Assembly (NCBI GenBank): GCA_965224225.1
Contig: CBDCZF010000001.1
Span: forward strand, 1 to 64,000
Source of the DNA: CAJQQK01 sp965224225
GTDB taxonomy: Bacteria; Pseudomonadota; Alphaproteobacteria; Rhizobiales; Hyphomicrobiaceae
Direction of reading: 5' to 3'
Length of the DNA: 64,000 nt
The position numbers and the translations under genes were made by a program. The notes under the pieces are model-generated. The model was not told the origin of the DNA. It saw only the letters and a list, made by a program, of their open reading frames with translations, and made no database searches. Shown piece by piece: positions 19,185-28,929 of this stretch. The first letter of the stretch is position 1. Each line of letters starts with the position of its first letter.

Positions 19185-21080
19185 ATGAATTACGCAATTC
19201 ATTGTGCATGGTTGACGCTGGTGGCACTCTGCCTCGTTTGGCTGCCAGCCGGCCATGCCCATTCAGCTTCACGATCTCAGGCCGACGGCGGTGTCGGCCA
19301 TAGATATATCATGATCGACCAGTTCGGCTATCGGCCGGGCGATCCCAAAGTCGCGGTCATCGCCAACCCAAGCATCGGCTACAATAGTGATGACAGTTTC
19401 GAGCCGGGCAAGGTCTTCGAAGTACGCCGGTCCAATGACGACCGAACGGTGTTTTCGGGCCCCGTCGCCGCGTTCGATGACGGCAAGGTGCAGGAATTGT
19501 CGGGCGATTCCGGCTTCTGGTTCGACTTCAGCAAGGTTGCAGCCCCAGGTTCCTACTATCTCTACGATGCGACCAACCGCGTGCGATCGCATACCTTCGA
19601 GATCCGCGAGGACATCTATCGCGATGTGCTCGGCGCAGCCGTCAGGATGTTCTTTTATAATCGGTCGGGCTTCACCAAGGCGCCGCCTTATGCGGACCGG
19701 CGCTGGAGCGATGGCAAAGCCTACACCGGGCCGGGCCAGGACGGCGAGGCGCGCGCCGTTACCGCCAAATCTGATGCGTCGACCGCACGCGACCTAAGCG
19801 GCGGCTGGTTCGATGCCGGCGACACCAACAAATACGTCAACAACGCCGGGCGGACCCTCCACCAGTTGCTGGCTGCATACCGCGAGCGACCGAAAGTGTG
19901 GTCGGATGCGCTCAATATCCCTGAATCGGGAAACGGCATTCCCGACTTGATCGATGAGATCAAGTGGGAGGTCGACTGGCTGCAGCGAATGCAGCGTGAC
20001 GACGGCGGCGTGCTGGTCAAACTCGGCACGATCGACTGGAAGAAGGTGTCACCGCCGAGCCGTGACCGACGCCCGCGCTACTATGCACCGGTCTGTTCGT
20101 CGTCGACGATAAGTGCAGCCGGCGTTTACGCCCATGCAGCGGTGATCTTTGCCGGCATCGAGCAACTGCGCGACGAGGCCGACGTCCTCGAAAAGCGCGC
20201 CCGCAGCGCCTGGCAGTGGTATCACAATAACGAAAAGCAAGACGATTGCGATACGCGCGAGGTCAAATCAGGCAATGCCGACCGGTCACTGTCGAGCCAG
20301 GCAGCCGAAGCCGTGGTCGCCGCCATCTATCTGTTCGCCCGTACCGGAGAAGACCGCTTCAGCGACTACGTCTTGGAGAACCACCGCAAGCTGCATCCCT
20401 TTCGGCAGCGGGGCTGGAGCCACTACGCTTCGCACAACGGCGAGGCGCTGCTCTATTTCGTCACACTGCCAGGCGTCGATGACGGCTTTCGCGAGAAAAT
20501 CCGGCAATTGAAGCTCGACGATGCGACTTCGAACCGATCCAAAGCCCTCTATGCAGACGGCCTGACGCATGACCTCTATCGTGCCTACATGAACTCGAGC
20601 GCCTATCACTGGGGCAGTAATGGGGTGGCTGCGAACCTGGCCAACAGCAACCTCGACGTCATCACATACGGCCTTGCCGGCTCCGATGCCGCACGCTATC
20701 GCGCCCGTGCCCTTGGAATGTTGCATTATTTGCACGGCGTTAATCCGCAGGGCATGGTATACTTAAGCAACATGAAGGCCTATGGCGCGGAAGTATCGAT
20801 CAGCGAAATGTACCATACGTGGTTCGACTACGGCACGCCGTGGCACAGTACGAAGCATTCGCGTTTCGGCCCCGCGCCCGGATTTCTCGTCGGCGGCGCC
20901 AATGCACGCTACAGTGGCCCGCTATCACCACCGGCCGGACAGCCGCCGCAGAAGAGCTTTTCCGATCGAAATCGCGGCAATTGGCGGGAGAAGATCTGGG
21001 AAGTCTCCGAGCCGCACATTCCGTATCAGTCAGCTTACGTGAAGCTGCTCTCGAAGCTCGTTCCTGAAGTTCGCAAGTAG
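19185..21080 (+). CDS. Secreted glycoside hydrolase family 9 protein (endoglucanase-like)
   Basis: Probable beta-glucanase of 631 residues. An N-terminal signal peptide (NYAIHCAWLTLVALCLVWL, cleavage near HAHSA) is followed by a CelD-type Ig-like domain (IMIDQFGYRPGDPKVAV) and an (alpha/alpha)6 GH9 domain. The catalytic pair is in the DAGD motif at about 210-213 (GGWFDAGDTNKYV). The general acid is probably the Glu of the C-terminal SEPHIPYQSAYV, which takes the place of the usual N-E-x-x-x-x-x-N block; the usual Asn is Gln here. The ATG at 19185 is chosen because the signal peptide begins there; an in-frame ATG at 19131 adds 18 residues. The ExoF-like gene follows after 11 bases, suggesting an operon for polysaccharide trimming or release. 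Confidence 0.85.
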   Translation: MNYAIHCAWLTLVALCLVWLPAGHAHSASRSQADGGVGHRYIMIDQFGYRPGDPKVAVIANPSIGYNSDDSFEPGKVFEVRRSNDDRTVFSGPVAAFDDGKVQELSGDSGFWFDFSKVAAPGSYYLYDATNRVRSHTFEIREDIYRDVLGAAVRMFFYNRSGFTKAPPYADRRWSDGKAYTGPGQDGEARAVTAKSDASTARDLSGGWFDAGDTNKYVNNAGRTLHQLLAAYRERPKVWSDALNIPESGNGIPDLIDEIKWEVDWLQRMQRDDGGVLVKLGTIDWKKVSPPSRDRRPRYYAPVCSSSTISAAGVYAHAAVIFAGIEQLRDEADVLEKRARSAWQWYHNNEKQDDCDTREVKSGNADRSLSSQAAEAVVAAIYLFARTGEDRFSDYVLENHRKLHPFRQRGWSHYASHNGEALLYFVTLPGVDDGFREKIRQLKLDDATSNRSKALYADGLTHDLYRAYMNSSAYHWGSNGVAANLANSNLDVITYGLAGSDAARYRARALGMLHYLHGVNPQGMVYLSNMKAYGAEVSISEMYHTWFDYGTPWHSTKHSRFGPAPGFLVGGANARYSGPLSPPAGQPPQKSFSDRNRGNWREKIWEVSEPHIPYQSAYVKLLSKLVPEVRK

Positions 21081-21091
21081 GTAGAGTACCA

Positions 21092-22360
21092 ATGAAGTCA
21101 AGTTCGCTCATTGCCGGCGTGGCGGTATTTGCCGCCCTAACCTGTCAGGCCTGGGCGACCGAGCGCGCCGCTGCGCAGTCGGCAAGGCCCATGCAAGCTC
21201 GCTTGGCGGCGCAGCCGACGACAGTTGATGCCAGTTCGGAGACTGTGTTCACGCTCGGGCCGGGTGATCTGGTCGCCATTACCGCCTACGAGCGGACCGA
21301 CCTTTCCGGCCAATTTCGCGTGCGCGCCGACGGCAACCTGTCGATCCCGCTGATCGGTACGGTGCGTGCGAACGGCGTATCGCCGAGCGAACTCGAGCAG
21401 GTCGTGGCAGCCGCAATCGTGCGCCAGACAGGCAAGGTCGTGCCGGTTTCCCTCGAGGTGGCAGAGTGGCGGGCGGTCTACACGGTCGGTGACGTGGACA
21501 AACCGGGCGTTCACCCGTTCCGGCCCGGCATGATGGTCCTGCATGCGCTTTCGGCCGCAGGCGGTCTGTTCCGGCCGGCCAAGTCCGATAGCTCCATGCA
21601 GATCAACCGCGAGGCGGCGCGACTGCTCGAAATCACCGAGCGGCTCAAGCGCTCGCTTTCCGAAGAGGCTCGTCTGCTGGCCGAGCATGCCGGCAAGAAC
21701 GAAATCAATATTCCTGCAAGGCTCGCCAAACTGGTCGGTGCCGACGAGGCCCGCCGCCTGATATCGGTCGAGGCAGGCATTCTCGCGAAAGAGCGCCGTC
21801 GCCTAAATCTCAGCGTCGAAAACAAGGCCGCGGAAATCAATATTATCGAACGAGAGATCGAGTCCTACAAGGGCCAGAGCGAAGAGATCAAGCGACGCAT
21901 CGATCTGACCACTCAGGAATTGAAGCGCTATGAAGACCTTAGCCAAAAAGGGCTTGCGCGATCCTCGCGAACCTTGCAGCTCAGGAGCGAAATCGCAGCC
22001 TTGACCGGTACGGCCCACAATGTCCTGGCCTCGATCGAGCGCGGCAACCGGTCACTTGCGAGAGCCAAGGAGGAGAAGGAACTGCTCGTGGTCAACCGGC
22101 GTATCGAACTCGACCAGGAGATCAAACGCGTCCAGAATGAAATCCGCGAGCAAACCGGATCGCGCAGCATCTACCTCAACATGCTAAGCGGCCTGAGCAC
22201 GATCGTTGCCGCCGAGGCAGCCGACGAAACGGCCCGTGTCACGTTCGAGATCGTTCGCCGCAAGGACGGCCAGCTCGAAAAGGTCCCAGCCGAGGATACC
22301 AGCTTGTTGCGGCCTGGCGATGTCGTCCGGGTCACGGCGGAGAGGGGTACCGAAAGGTAG
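21092..22360 (+). CDS. Polysaccharide export protein (ExoF/Wza family)
   Basis: Envelope protein of 422 residues for export of an extracellular polysaccharide. It has a signal peptide (AGVAVFAALTCQAWA), then a polysaccharide-export domain (FTLGPGDLVAITAYERTDLSG, RVRADGNLSIPLIGTV) and a SLBB-like region (YTVGDVDKPGVHPFRPGM). A long coiled-coil segment follows (about residues 165-350), rich in Glu/Arg/Lys, then a C-terminal LLRPGDVVRVTAE motif. The long coiled coil is typical of rhizobial ExoF-like proteins rather than E. coli Wza. No lipobox cysteine is evident. Its close coupling to the GH9 gene supports a shared glycan. Confidence 0.85.
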   Translation: MKSSSLIAGVAVFAALTCQAWATERAAAQSARPMQARLAAQPTTVDASSETVFTLGPGDLVAITAYERTDLSGQFRVRADGNLSIPLIGTVRANGVSPSELEQVVAAAIVRQTGKVVPVSLEVAEWRAVYTVGDVDKPGVHPFRPGMMVLHALSAAGGLFRPAKSDSSMQINREAARLLEITERLKRSLSEEARLLAEHAGKNEINIPARLAKLVGADEARRLISVEAGILAKERRRLNLSVENKAAEINIIEREIESYKGQSEEIKRRIDLTTQELKRYEDLSQKGLARSSRTLQLRSEIAALTGTAHNVLASIERGNRSLARAKEEKELLVVNRRIELDQEIKRVQNEIREQTGSRSIYLNMLSGLSTIVAAEAADETARVTFEIVRRKDGQLEKVPAEDTSLLRPGDVVRVTAERGTER

Positions 22361-22631
22361 TCCTCGGACATTGCTATCAGCCGATCCCGAACAACGCATT
22401 GCCAATCGCCTTGATCGGCTTCAGGCGTAACAGCGCTTGGGCAGGCGGCGGCGTTCCTATTATATCCTGCCGGGCGGCAAGCAGGCAGCCTCACACGTAC
22501 CGATCACGTTCCGGCAACAGTTGAGAGCTGGCGATTTGTATCCGGCATAATCCTTGGCGGCGTGCTAAACCGTGGCGTCGGCGGAACCTGCCGGCTTGAA
22601 TTTCAGCGGCAATACATCATCGAGGTGCCTC

Positions 22632-23588
22632 ATGAAGACCGGCTTCATCGGCCTTGGCAACGTCGGCGGCAAGCTTGCCGGCAGCCTGCTGCGCAACGGC
22701 TTCGAGTTGACCGTCCATGACGCCGATCCTGCTGCAGCAGAACATCTCCGGAGTGCCGGTGCCGCCTGGGCCGAGTCACCGGCCGCCGTTGCCCGATCGG
22801 CCGACGTCACGATCACCTGCCTGCCCAGTCCCGAAATCAGCGCGGCAGTGCTCGAAGGACCGGACGGCGTGCTCGAGGCGTTCAGGCCGGGCAAGATCTG
22901 GGCGGAGATGTCGACGACCGACGAGAGCGAGGTCCGGCGGCTTGGCGCACGTGTCCGGGAACTCGGTGGCAGCGCCGTCGACTGCCCAGTCTCGGGCGGC
23001 TGCCATCGGGCGGCAACCGGCAACATTTCGATCTTTGCCGGCACCGAGCGCGACGTGTTCGAGCGCATGCTGCCGGTGCTCAAGGCGATGGGCAGGCGCA
23101 TTCTGCACACCGGTCCGCTCGGTTCGGCCTCGATCCTCAAGGTGATCACCAACTATCTCGCCACGGCCAACTTGCTCTCGTGCTGCGAGGCGCTGGTCAC
23201 CGCCAAGGCAGCGGGCATGGATCTGGCGACGGCGTACGAGGCGATCCGCATTTCGTCGGGCAACTCGTTCGTCCATGAAACGGAAAGCCAGGTGATCCTC
23301 AACGGCTCGCGCGACATCAATTTCACGATGGACCTGGTCGCCAAGGACATCGGGCTGTTTCAGGCGATCGCCGATCGCGCCGGCGTACCACTGGAACTCA
23401 ATCCGTTGATGATCGAGATCTTCAACGACGGCCAGGCGCGGTATGGTTCGCGCGAATGGTCGCCGAACATCGTGCGCCGACTGGAAGAGGCTTGCGGCCT
23501 GGACGTCACGGTGCCCGGCTTCCCGGCCGAAATCGTCGATGACGAACCCGAAGAAGAAGGTTTCGAGGTGATTGTCAGACGGGGATGA
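22632..23588 (+). CDS. NAD(P)-dependent beta-hydroxyacid dehydrogenase (3-hydroxyisobutyrate dehydrogenase family)
   Basis: Oxidoreductase of 318 residues acting on a beta-hydroxyacid. The start MKTGFIGLGNVGGKLAG gives the Rossmann GxGxxG directly, and GAGGTG precedes it, so the upstream in-frame ATG at 22572 is rejected. Conserved parts are the substrate loop DCPVSGGCHRAATGN, the catalytic-lysine helix ILKVITNYL and the C-terminal DLVAKDIGLFQAIADRAGVP. It ends 4 bases before the aldehyde dehydrogenase start, so the two probably act in one oxidation pathway. Confidence 0.88.
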   Translation: MKTGFIGLGNVGGKLAGSLLRNGFELTVHDADPAAAEHLRSAGAAWAESPAAVARSADVTITCLPSPEISAAVLEGPDGVLEAFRPGKIWAEMSTTDESEVRRLGARVRELGGSAVDCPVSGGCHRAATGNISIFAGTERDVFERMLPVLKAMGRRILHTGPLGSASILKVITNYLATANLLSCCEALVTAKAAGMDLATAYEAIRISSGNSFVHETESQVILNGSRDINFTMDLVAKDIGLFQAIADRAGVPLELNPLMIEIFNDGQARYGSREWSPNIVRRLEEACGLDVTVPGFPAEIVDDEPEEEGFEVIVRRG

Positions 23589-23592
23589 GCAG

Positions 23593-25017
23593 ATGGACAA
23601 CCTGGGCAAATTCTATATCGATGGCGCCTGGGTGGCGCCGTCGTCGACGCGCACGTTTCCGGTTCTGAACCCTGCCGATGAATCTGAGATCGGGCGCATC
23701 GCCCTGGCCGACAACCGAGACATCGAGCAGGCCGTCGCCGCCGCCAATCGCGCATTCCTGTCAGGCTTCGACACGCCGAAGGCTGCACGTCTCGAGCGGC
23801 TTTACCGTCTCGAGCAGGCAACCGCAGCGCGCCTCGAAGATCTGGCCCAGGCGATGCGCCTCGAGATGGGGGCGCCGATCACGATGGCCCGCGCCGCCCA
23901 GGCCGACGCGGCGATCGGCCACTTGAGAGGCTTCATCGACGCCCTCGAAGGCCAGCCCGAGCACGAAACGCTTGCCAACGGCGACGAACTGGTGCGCGAG
24001 CCGATCGGCGTCTGCGGCCTGATCACGCCCTGGAACTGGCCGATCAATCAGATTGCCCTGAAGGTCATTCCGGCGCTCGCCTGCGGCGCCACCTGCATCC
24101 TCAAGCCTTCCGAGCACACGCCGATTTCGGCAACCGTCTATGCCGAGATCATCGATGCCGCCGGCTTCCCGAAGGGTGCCTTCAATCTGATCCATGGCGA
24201 CGGGCCCACGGTTGGCGCTGCACTCTCGCGCCACCAGAACATCCAGATGATGTCGTTTACCGGCTCGACGCGCGGAGGCACCGCCGTCACCCGGGATGCC
24301 GCCGAAACGATCAAGCGCGTGACGCTGGAACTCGGCGGCAAGTCGCCGAATATCGTTTTTGCCGATTGCGATCTCGAAGCCCGCATTCCGGCCAGCGTGG
24401 CTGAATGCTTTTACAATACCGGCCAGTCCTGCGATGCGCCGACGCGCATGCTGGTCGAACGCAGCTGCTATGAAACGGTGCTGGAACTCGCAGCCAAAGC
24501 GGCCCGTGACACCGAAATCGGTGATCCTGCCCGCGAAGGCGATCACATCGGCCCGCTGTTCGACCGCATTCAGTTCGATCGCGTGCAGGCGATGATCGAG
24601 GCCGGGATCGGCGAGGGCGCGCGGCTGATCGCGGGCGGCCCCGGCAGGCCAGACGGCTTCGAGCGAGGCTGGTACGTGCGGCCGACAATCTTCGCCGACG
24701 TCGACAATACCATGCGCGTCGCACGCGAAGAGATTTTCGGGCCCGTACTGGTCATCCAACCGTTCGATGACGAAGACGAGGCCATCCGCATCGCCAATGA
24801 CACCCCCTACGGCCTTGCAGCATATGTCCAGACAGCGGACCCCGAAAGAGCCCGTCGGGTAGCGGCACGCCTCGGCGTCGGCGCCGTCCACATCAACGGC
24901 GGTGTCTACAATTACGGATCTCCGTTCGGGGGCTACAAGCAGTCAGGCAACGGCCGCGAGGGCGGGCTCGCCGGCCTCGAAGATTATCAGGAATTGAAAA
25001 CGATCCATTGGAGCTGA
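23593..25017 (+). CDS. NAD(P)-dependent aldehyde dehydrogenase
   Basis: Aldehyde dehydrogenase of 474 residues oxidising an aldehyde to the acid. The nucleotide-binding site is FTGSTRGG, the catalytic glutamate is Glu246 in ELGGKSPN, and the catalytic cysteine is Cys280 in GQSCDAPTR. ITPWNWPINQ and ILKPSEHTP are present, as is the C-terminal FGGYKQSGNGREGG. It resembles the betaine/salicylaldehyde dehydrogenase branch. It directly follows the hydroxyacid dehydrogenase gene, suggesting sequential use. The exact substrate is not predictable. Confidence 0.92.
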   Translation: MDNLGKFYIDGAWVAPSSTRTFPVLNPADESEIGRIALADNRDIEQAVAAANRAFLSGFDTPKAARLERLYRLEQATAARLEDLAQAMRLEMGAPITMARAAQADAAIGHLRGFIDALEGQPEHETLANGDELVREPIGVCGLITPWNWPINQIALKVIPALACGATCILKPSEHTPISATVYAEIIDAAGFPKGAFNLIHGDGPTVGAALSRHQNIQMMSFTGSTRGGTAVTRDAAETIKRVTLELGGKSPNIVFADCDLEARIPASVAECFYNTGQSCDAPTRMLVERSCYETVLELAAKAARDTEIGDPAREGDHIGPLFDRIQFDRVQAMIEAGIGEGARLIAGGPGRPDGFERGWYVRPTIFADVDNTMRVAREEIFGPVLVIQPFDDEDEAIRIANDTPYGLAAYVQTADPERARRVAARLGVGAVHINGGVYNYGSPFGGYKQSGNGREGGLAGLEDYQELKTIHWS

Positions 25018-25027
25018 GCCGGCAGCC

Positions 25028-25441
25028 CTATCTACCCACAATCATCATCGCGCCATGGCGCGTGTTGATATCGAAGGCAGCTGTGTGGCGAGCATGCCTG
25101 GCGCCGGTCGCGAAGTGGACGTGCACTTCGTCGGCGCCAAGTTTAGCGCCTGTCCGGCGAATGTTCGCGCGGTTGAGTGATGGCGCATCATGATCGACGG
25201 TCATAACCTTGAGAACCGAGCGTTGGCCGACCCCATCACGCCGGACCAGGATCACGGCCGACGGCGGCAATTCGGGACATCCGAGTAATGTATAGACGGT
25301 GTGAACGTAATTATGGCCCGAGGTACCCGACCAGAAAGTGATCGCGCTATCAAACAGGCTCGCAGGATCGAGCACGCGGCGCGCGAGTTCCGCCGAGCCG
25401 TGCGCTTCAGTTGCAGCTGATCTATCTGCGGTCGTAGCCAT
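25028..25441 (-). CDS. Hypothetical protein
   Basis: A 137-residue protein with no recognised family. It has no signal peptide or membrane helix. The centre reads SGHNYVHTVYTLLGCPELPPSAVILVRR and the C-terminal half is rich in His (DEVHVHFATGARHARHTAAFD). It is convergent with the aldehyde dehydrogenase, with a 10-base gap. The open frame is long for chance on this strand, and its amino-acid composition looks protein-like, but there is no independent support. Confidence 0.5.
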   Translation of the reverse strand: MATTADRSAATEAHGSAELARRVLDPASLFDSAITFWSGTSGHNYVHTVYTLLGCPELPPSAVILVRRDGVGQRSVLKVMTVDHDAPSLNRANIRRTGAKLGADEVHVHFATGARHARHTAAFDINTRHGAMMIVGR

Positions 25442-25724
25442 AACAACGCTCCAGTCACCGGCGGGTTGGACCTGCCGGCCTGCCCCACCGGCAAATGGCC
25501 AAGTCCACCGTTACACCAGACCCTACTGCTGCGGCCGAAGGCTGGCTTTCGGCGTCATCAACAGAAAAGTCTGGACTGGATAATAAGTCGCGCAGAATGG
25601 AAAAAAGGTTTCGCAGCTCACAGTTTTGCCCAGCAGATTTATGTAATTGCGCGTGCAACTTGCGTATTTGCAGTCAATCGTTGCTGTGAAGACACAAAAG
25701 AGGACTGACATCAGGCGAATCAGG

Positions 25725-28268
25725 TCAACATTGCGAATACCCGCACGACGGGCAGATCCAGCAGCCCTCCTGAGCGCGCAAATGGCCAAGCCCGCATCTC
25801 GGGCACAAACGGCCAAGTGCCGCGCCGGCGACCTCGCCCTGTGCCGGGGCTGATGACATCGGCCCGCCCGTCCAACCGGGGGCACGGGCCGGGATCTGGC
25901 CCGGTGCCAGAAAACCGATTTTGATCATGTGCTGTTCGATGATGTCGCCGATTGCCGCGAGCAGGCTCGGCACATAGCGACCGTTGAGCCATTGCCCGCC
26001 TTGCGGATCGAAAATCGCCTTGAGTTCTTCAACGACGAACGTGACGTCGCCGCCGCGCCGGAACACGGCACTGATCATGCGCGTCAGGGCCACCGTCCAG
26101 GCCTGATGATCGAGGTTTTTGGTATTGATGAAAATCTCAAAAGGGCGGCGGACACCGTTTTGCTCGGTATCATTGATGGTGACATACATGGCATGCGCGC
26201 TGCCTGGCCACTTGAGCTTGTATGTCACGCCGGCGAGCGCCACGTCGCGTTCCATCGGCTGGCTCAGCACGGCGATGTCGCTGCCCCCTGCTGGTGCCAA
26301 TACGTTTTCCTGCACGAGCAGTTCCTTTCCGTCCCGTGTTGCAGATCCAGCCTGACCAGGCATCTCATCAGCACTGGCAGCCTCCGTCAGTACCGCACCG
26401 GTGACCGCGTTCGGGCGGAACGTCGTACAGCCCTTGAGGCCGAGGTCGTAGGCTTTGCGGTAGGTATCCTTGAAGGCTTCGAATGTCATCTCGGGCGGAC
26501 AGTTGATGGTTTTGGATATCGAACTATCGACGTGTACCTGCATGGCTGCCTGCATCCCGAGATGCGCCTCGACGGACAACTCGCCCGCCGTCACGAAGGT
26601 GTCCGGCAATTCGCCATCCGGATTGGCTTGCCGGTAAAGAGCGGTCGCATAATCGGCCACGGTTTCATCGTGCACCGATCCGTCCGGCTGCAGGATGCGG
26701 CGCGAATAGTCGATCGCGAACAGCGGCTCGATACCGCTCGACACGTTGCCGGCCAACAGCGAAATCGTGCCCGTGGGCGCAATCGAGGTCAGGCAGCCGT
26801 TGCGCAGGCCGCTCGCTGCGATCGCAGCCCGCACCTCGCCGTCGAGCGCTTGCACGTTGGGGCTCGCCTGCAGCGCATCCATATCGCACAACGGGAATGC
26901 GCCGCGTTTTGCTGCCAGTTCCGAACTCGCAAGATAGGCAGCGTTCTGGATCAGCGACATCCATCGGGCAGCGCGTTCGCGTGCCGCCTGACTGCCATAG
27001 TGGAGACCGCAAAAGATCAGCGCATCGCCAAGGCCCGTAACGCCGAGGCCAATCCGGCGCTTGGCCTTCGCCTCGCGTTCCTGTGGGCTGAGCGGATAGT
27101 TCGAAATATCGATGATGTTGTCGAGGAAACGCACGGCAACGCGAACGTGCTCTTCGAGCGCTGCCGTGTCGATGTCAGCACTCTGACTGAACGGCCGGCC
27201 AACGAGGCGTGCCAGGTTGATCGAGCCGAGCAGGCAGGCCCCATACGGCGGTAACGGCTGTTCGCCGCATGGGTTGGTGGCCTGGATCGTTTCACAGTAG
27301 GCGAGGTTGTTGCGCTGATTGATGCGGTCGATAAAGATCACGCCCGGCTCAGCGTAATCGTAGGTTGCCCGCATCATACGGTCCCAGAGTTCGCGCGCCC
27401 TGACAGTGCGATAGACCTTGCCGGCAAACACCAGCGGCCAGTCCGCATCGTCGTCGACGGCTGCGATGAAAGCATCGGGAACGAGGACGGACAGGTTGAA
27501 GTTCGTGAGCCGGCCAGGCTCCGCCTTAGCGTCGATGAAGCGTTCGATATCTGGGTGATCGCAGCGCAATGTGCCCATCATCGCGCCGCGCCTGGCGCCG
27601 GCCGACATGATCGTCTGGCACATGGCATCCCAAACGTGCATGAAACTCACCGGCCCCGACGCATCGGCACCGAGGCTCGCGACCGGGGCGCCGAGCGGGC
27701 GCAGTGTCGAGAAATCATGCCCGATGCCGCCACCCTTCTGCATCGTCAGTGCGGCCTCACGCACGTTCTCGAAAATGCTCGAGAGGTCATCCTCGATCGT
27801 GCCCATCACGAAGCAATTGAAGAGCGTCACGTCGCGCGCGCTGCCCGCTCCGGCAATGATCCGGCCGGCAGGCAGAAAGACGAACTCGGAAAGGGCATCG
27901 AGAAACATCTGCTCTGAACGAGCGCGCTGATCACGATCGGTCTCGACCTTTGCAGCGGCCCTGGCCAGACGCTGCCAGGTATCATCGACCGTCTTGTCGA
28001 CTGGTCGCCCGCCGGCGTCACGCAACTGATATTTGTCTTCCCAGATGCGCCGCGAAAGCGGAGAAATATCAAACGGATGACTGTGCAACGGTACAACTCT
28101 CGACCATTCTGCGATGGCGGCACGATAGGTGGCACAATGGCTGGCGTCAAGAAAATGTTCGATATTTGTTCTTATTTGTTCCAAGCAAGTTAGCCACTGT
28201 TCAGCGCACCGTTTCGAAGCTTCTCCGCGCCTCATCATCGAGCCGGGCCGCCGGTATTTCAATGGCAT
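25725..28268 (-). CDS. nrdJ: Adenosylcobalamin-dependent (class II) ribonucleotide reductase
   Basis: Reduces ribonucleotides to deoxyribonucleotides using B12, independent of oxygen. Family features include FNCFVMGTIEDD, GGGIGHDFSTLRP, the active-site NPCGEQPLPPYGACLLGSINL and TISLLAGNVSSGIEPLFA. The C-terminus has a cysteine cluster CPRCGLGHLRAQEGCWIC...CGYSQC that probably mediates redox exchange. The N-terminus is uncertain: the ATG at 28268 would overlap plsC by 68 bases, and the first clearly family-like residues are PLSRRIWEDKYQLRD; a TTG at 28184 is a non-overlapping alternative. It is the last gene of the ydcF-plsC-nrdJ string. No cobalamin riboswitch was seen. Confidence 0.9.
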   Translation of the reverse strand: MPLKYRRPGSMMRRGEASKRCAEQWLTCLEQIRTNIEHFLDASHCATYRAAIAEWSRVVPLHSHPFDISPLSRRIWEDKYQLRDAGGRPVDKTVDDTWQRLARAAAKVETDRDQRARSEQMFLDALSEFVFLPAGRIIAGAGSARDVTLFNCFVMGTIEDDLSSIFENVREAALTMQKGGGIGHDFSTLRPLGAPVASLGADASGPVSFMHVWDAMCQTIMSAGARRGAMMGTLRCDHPDIERFIDAKAEPGRLTNFNLSVLVPDAFIAAVDDDADWPLVFAGKVYRTVRARELWDRMMRATYDYAEPGVIFIDRINQRNNLAYCETIQATNPCGEQPLPPYGACLLGSINLARLVGRPFSQSADIDTAALEEHVRVAVRFLDNIIDISNYPLSPQEREAKAKRRIGLGVTGLGDALIFCGLHYGSQAARERAARWMSLIQNAAYLASSELAAKRGAFPLCDMDALQASPNVQALDGEVRAAIAASGLRNGCLTSIAPTGTISLLAGNVSSGIEPLFAIDYSRRILQPDGSVHDETVADYATALYRQANPDGELPDTFVTAGELSVEAHLGMQAAMQVHVDSSISKTINCPPEMTFEAFKDTYRKAYDLGLKGCTTFRPNAVTGAVLTEAASADEMPGQAGSATRDGKELLVQENVLAPAGGSDIAVLSQPMERDVALAGVTYKLKWPGSAHAMYVTINDTEQNGVRRPFEIFINTKNLDHQAWTVALTRMISAVFRRGGDVTFVVEELKAIFDPQGGQWLNGRYVPSLLAAIGDIIEQHMIKIGFLAPGQIPARAPGWTGGPMSSAPAQGEVAGAALGRLCPRCGLGHLRAQEGCWICPSCGYSQC

Positions 28269-28929
28269 CGATCAAGGCCTGGCGAAATTCCTTGCGTGGC
28301 AGTGCCGGCGGAATGGGTTCGCCGATCTCGACGACGATGGTACCGGGACGCCGCATCAGGCTGTCACGCGGCCAGAAGTGGCCGGAATTGAGCGCAACGG
28401 GAATACATGGCACGCCCAAGGCATCGTAGAGCAGGAGAATGCCGGGCTTGTAGTCGGGAGCAGCACCCGGCAGCCGCCGTGTACCCTCGGGAAAGACCAG
28501 GATCTGGCGTCCGGCCCGCACCCGGCTACGCGCCTCGCTCAGCATTTCGCGAAGCGCGCTCGGCCCGGTTTCGCGGCGGATCGGGATCATGCCGAACTTT
28601 GTCGAAAACCAGCCGTAGAGCGGCAGTTTCATGAGTTCCGCCTTCATCACCAGGGCCGGATCGGGAAACAGCGGGATCAGGGCAAAGGTGTCCCAGGCCG
28701 ATTGGTGTTTGGCGGCAACCAGATATGCACCGTCGGGCAGATTGTGGCGACCACGAATCTCGACGCGCGCGCCGACGATCCAGCGCATCAAGAACATACT
28801 GCAGCGGGCATGAAACCTGAGGCCGGCCATGGCCCATGATCGGGGTGCCGCGAGCAACGGGCTGCCGAGGATCAGGATGATGGCGGTTGCGATATAGAAG
28901 AGCGCATTGAAGATCGTTGAACGGATCAT
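28201..28929 (-). CDS. plsC: 1-acyl-sn-glycerol-3-phosphate acyltransferase
   Basis: Membrane acyltransferase of 242 residues making phosphatidic acid from lysophosphatidic acid. It has an N-terminal hydrophobic helix (IFNALFYIATAIILILGSPLL), the catalytic HX4D motif KHQSAWD, and block III FPEGTRR for glycerol-phosphate binding. The block IV-like VPCIPVALNSG follows. The start overlaps the ydcF stop as ATGA, so translation is coupled. The downstream reductase gene begins at or before the plsC stop. Confidence 0.92.
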   Translation of the reverse strand: MIRSTIFNALFYIATAIILILGSPLLAAPRSWAMAGLRFHARCSMFLMRWIVGARVEIRGRHNLPDGAYLVAAKHQSAWDTFALIPLFPDPALVMKAELMKLPLYGWFSTKFGMIPIRRETGPSALREMLSEARSRVRAGRQILVFPEGTRRLPGAAPDYKPGILLLYDALGVPCIPVALNSGHFWPRDSLMRRPGTIVVEIGEPIPPALPRKEFRQALIDAIEIPAARLDDEARRSFETVR

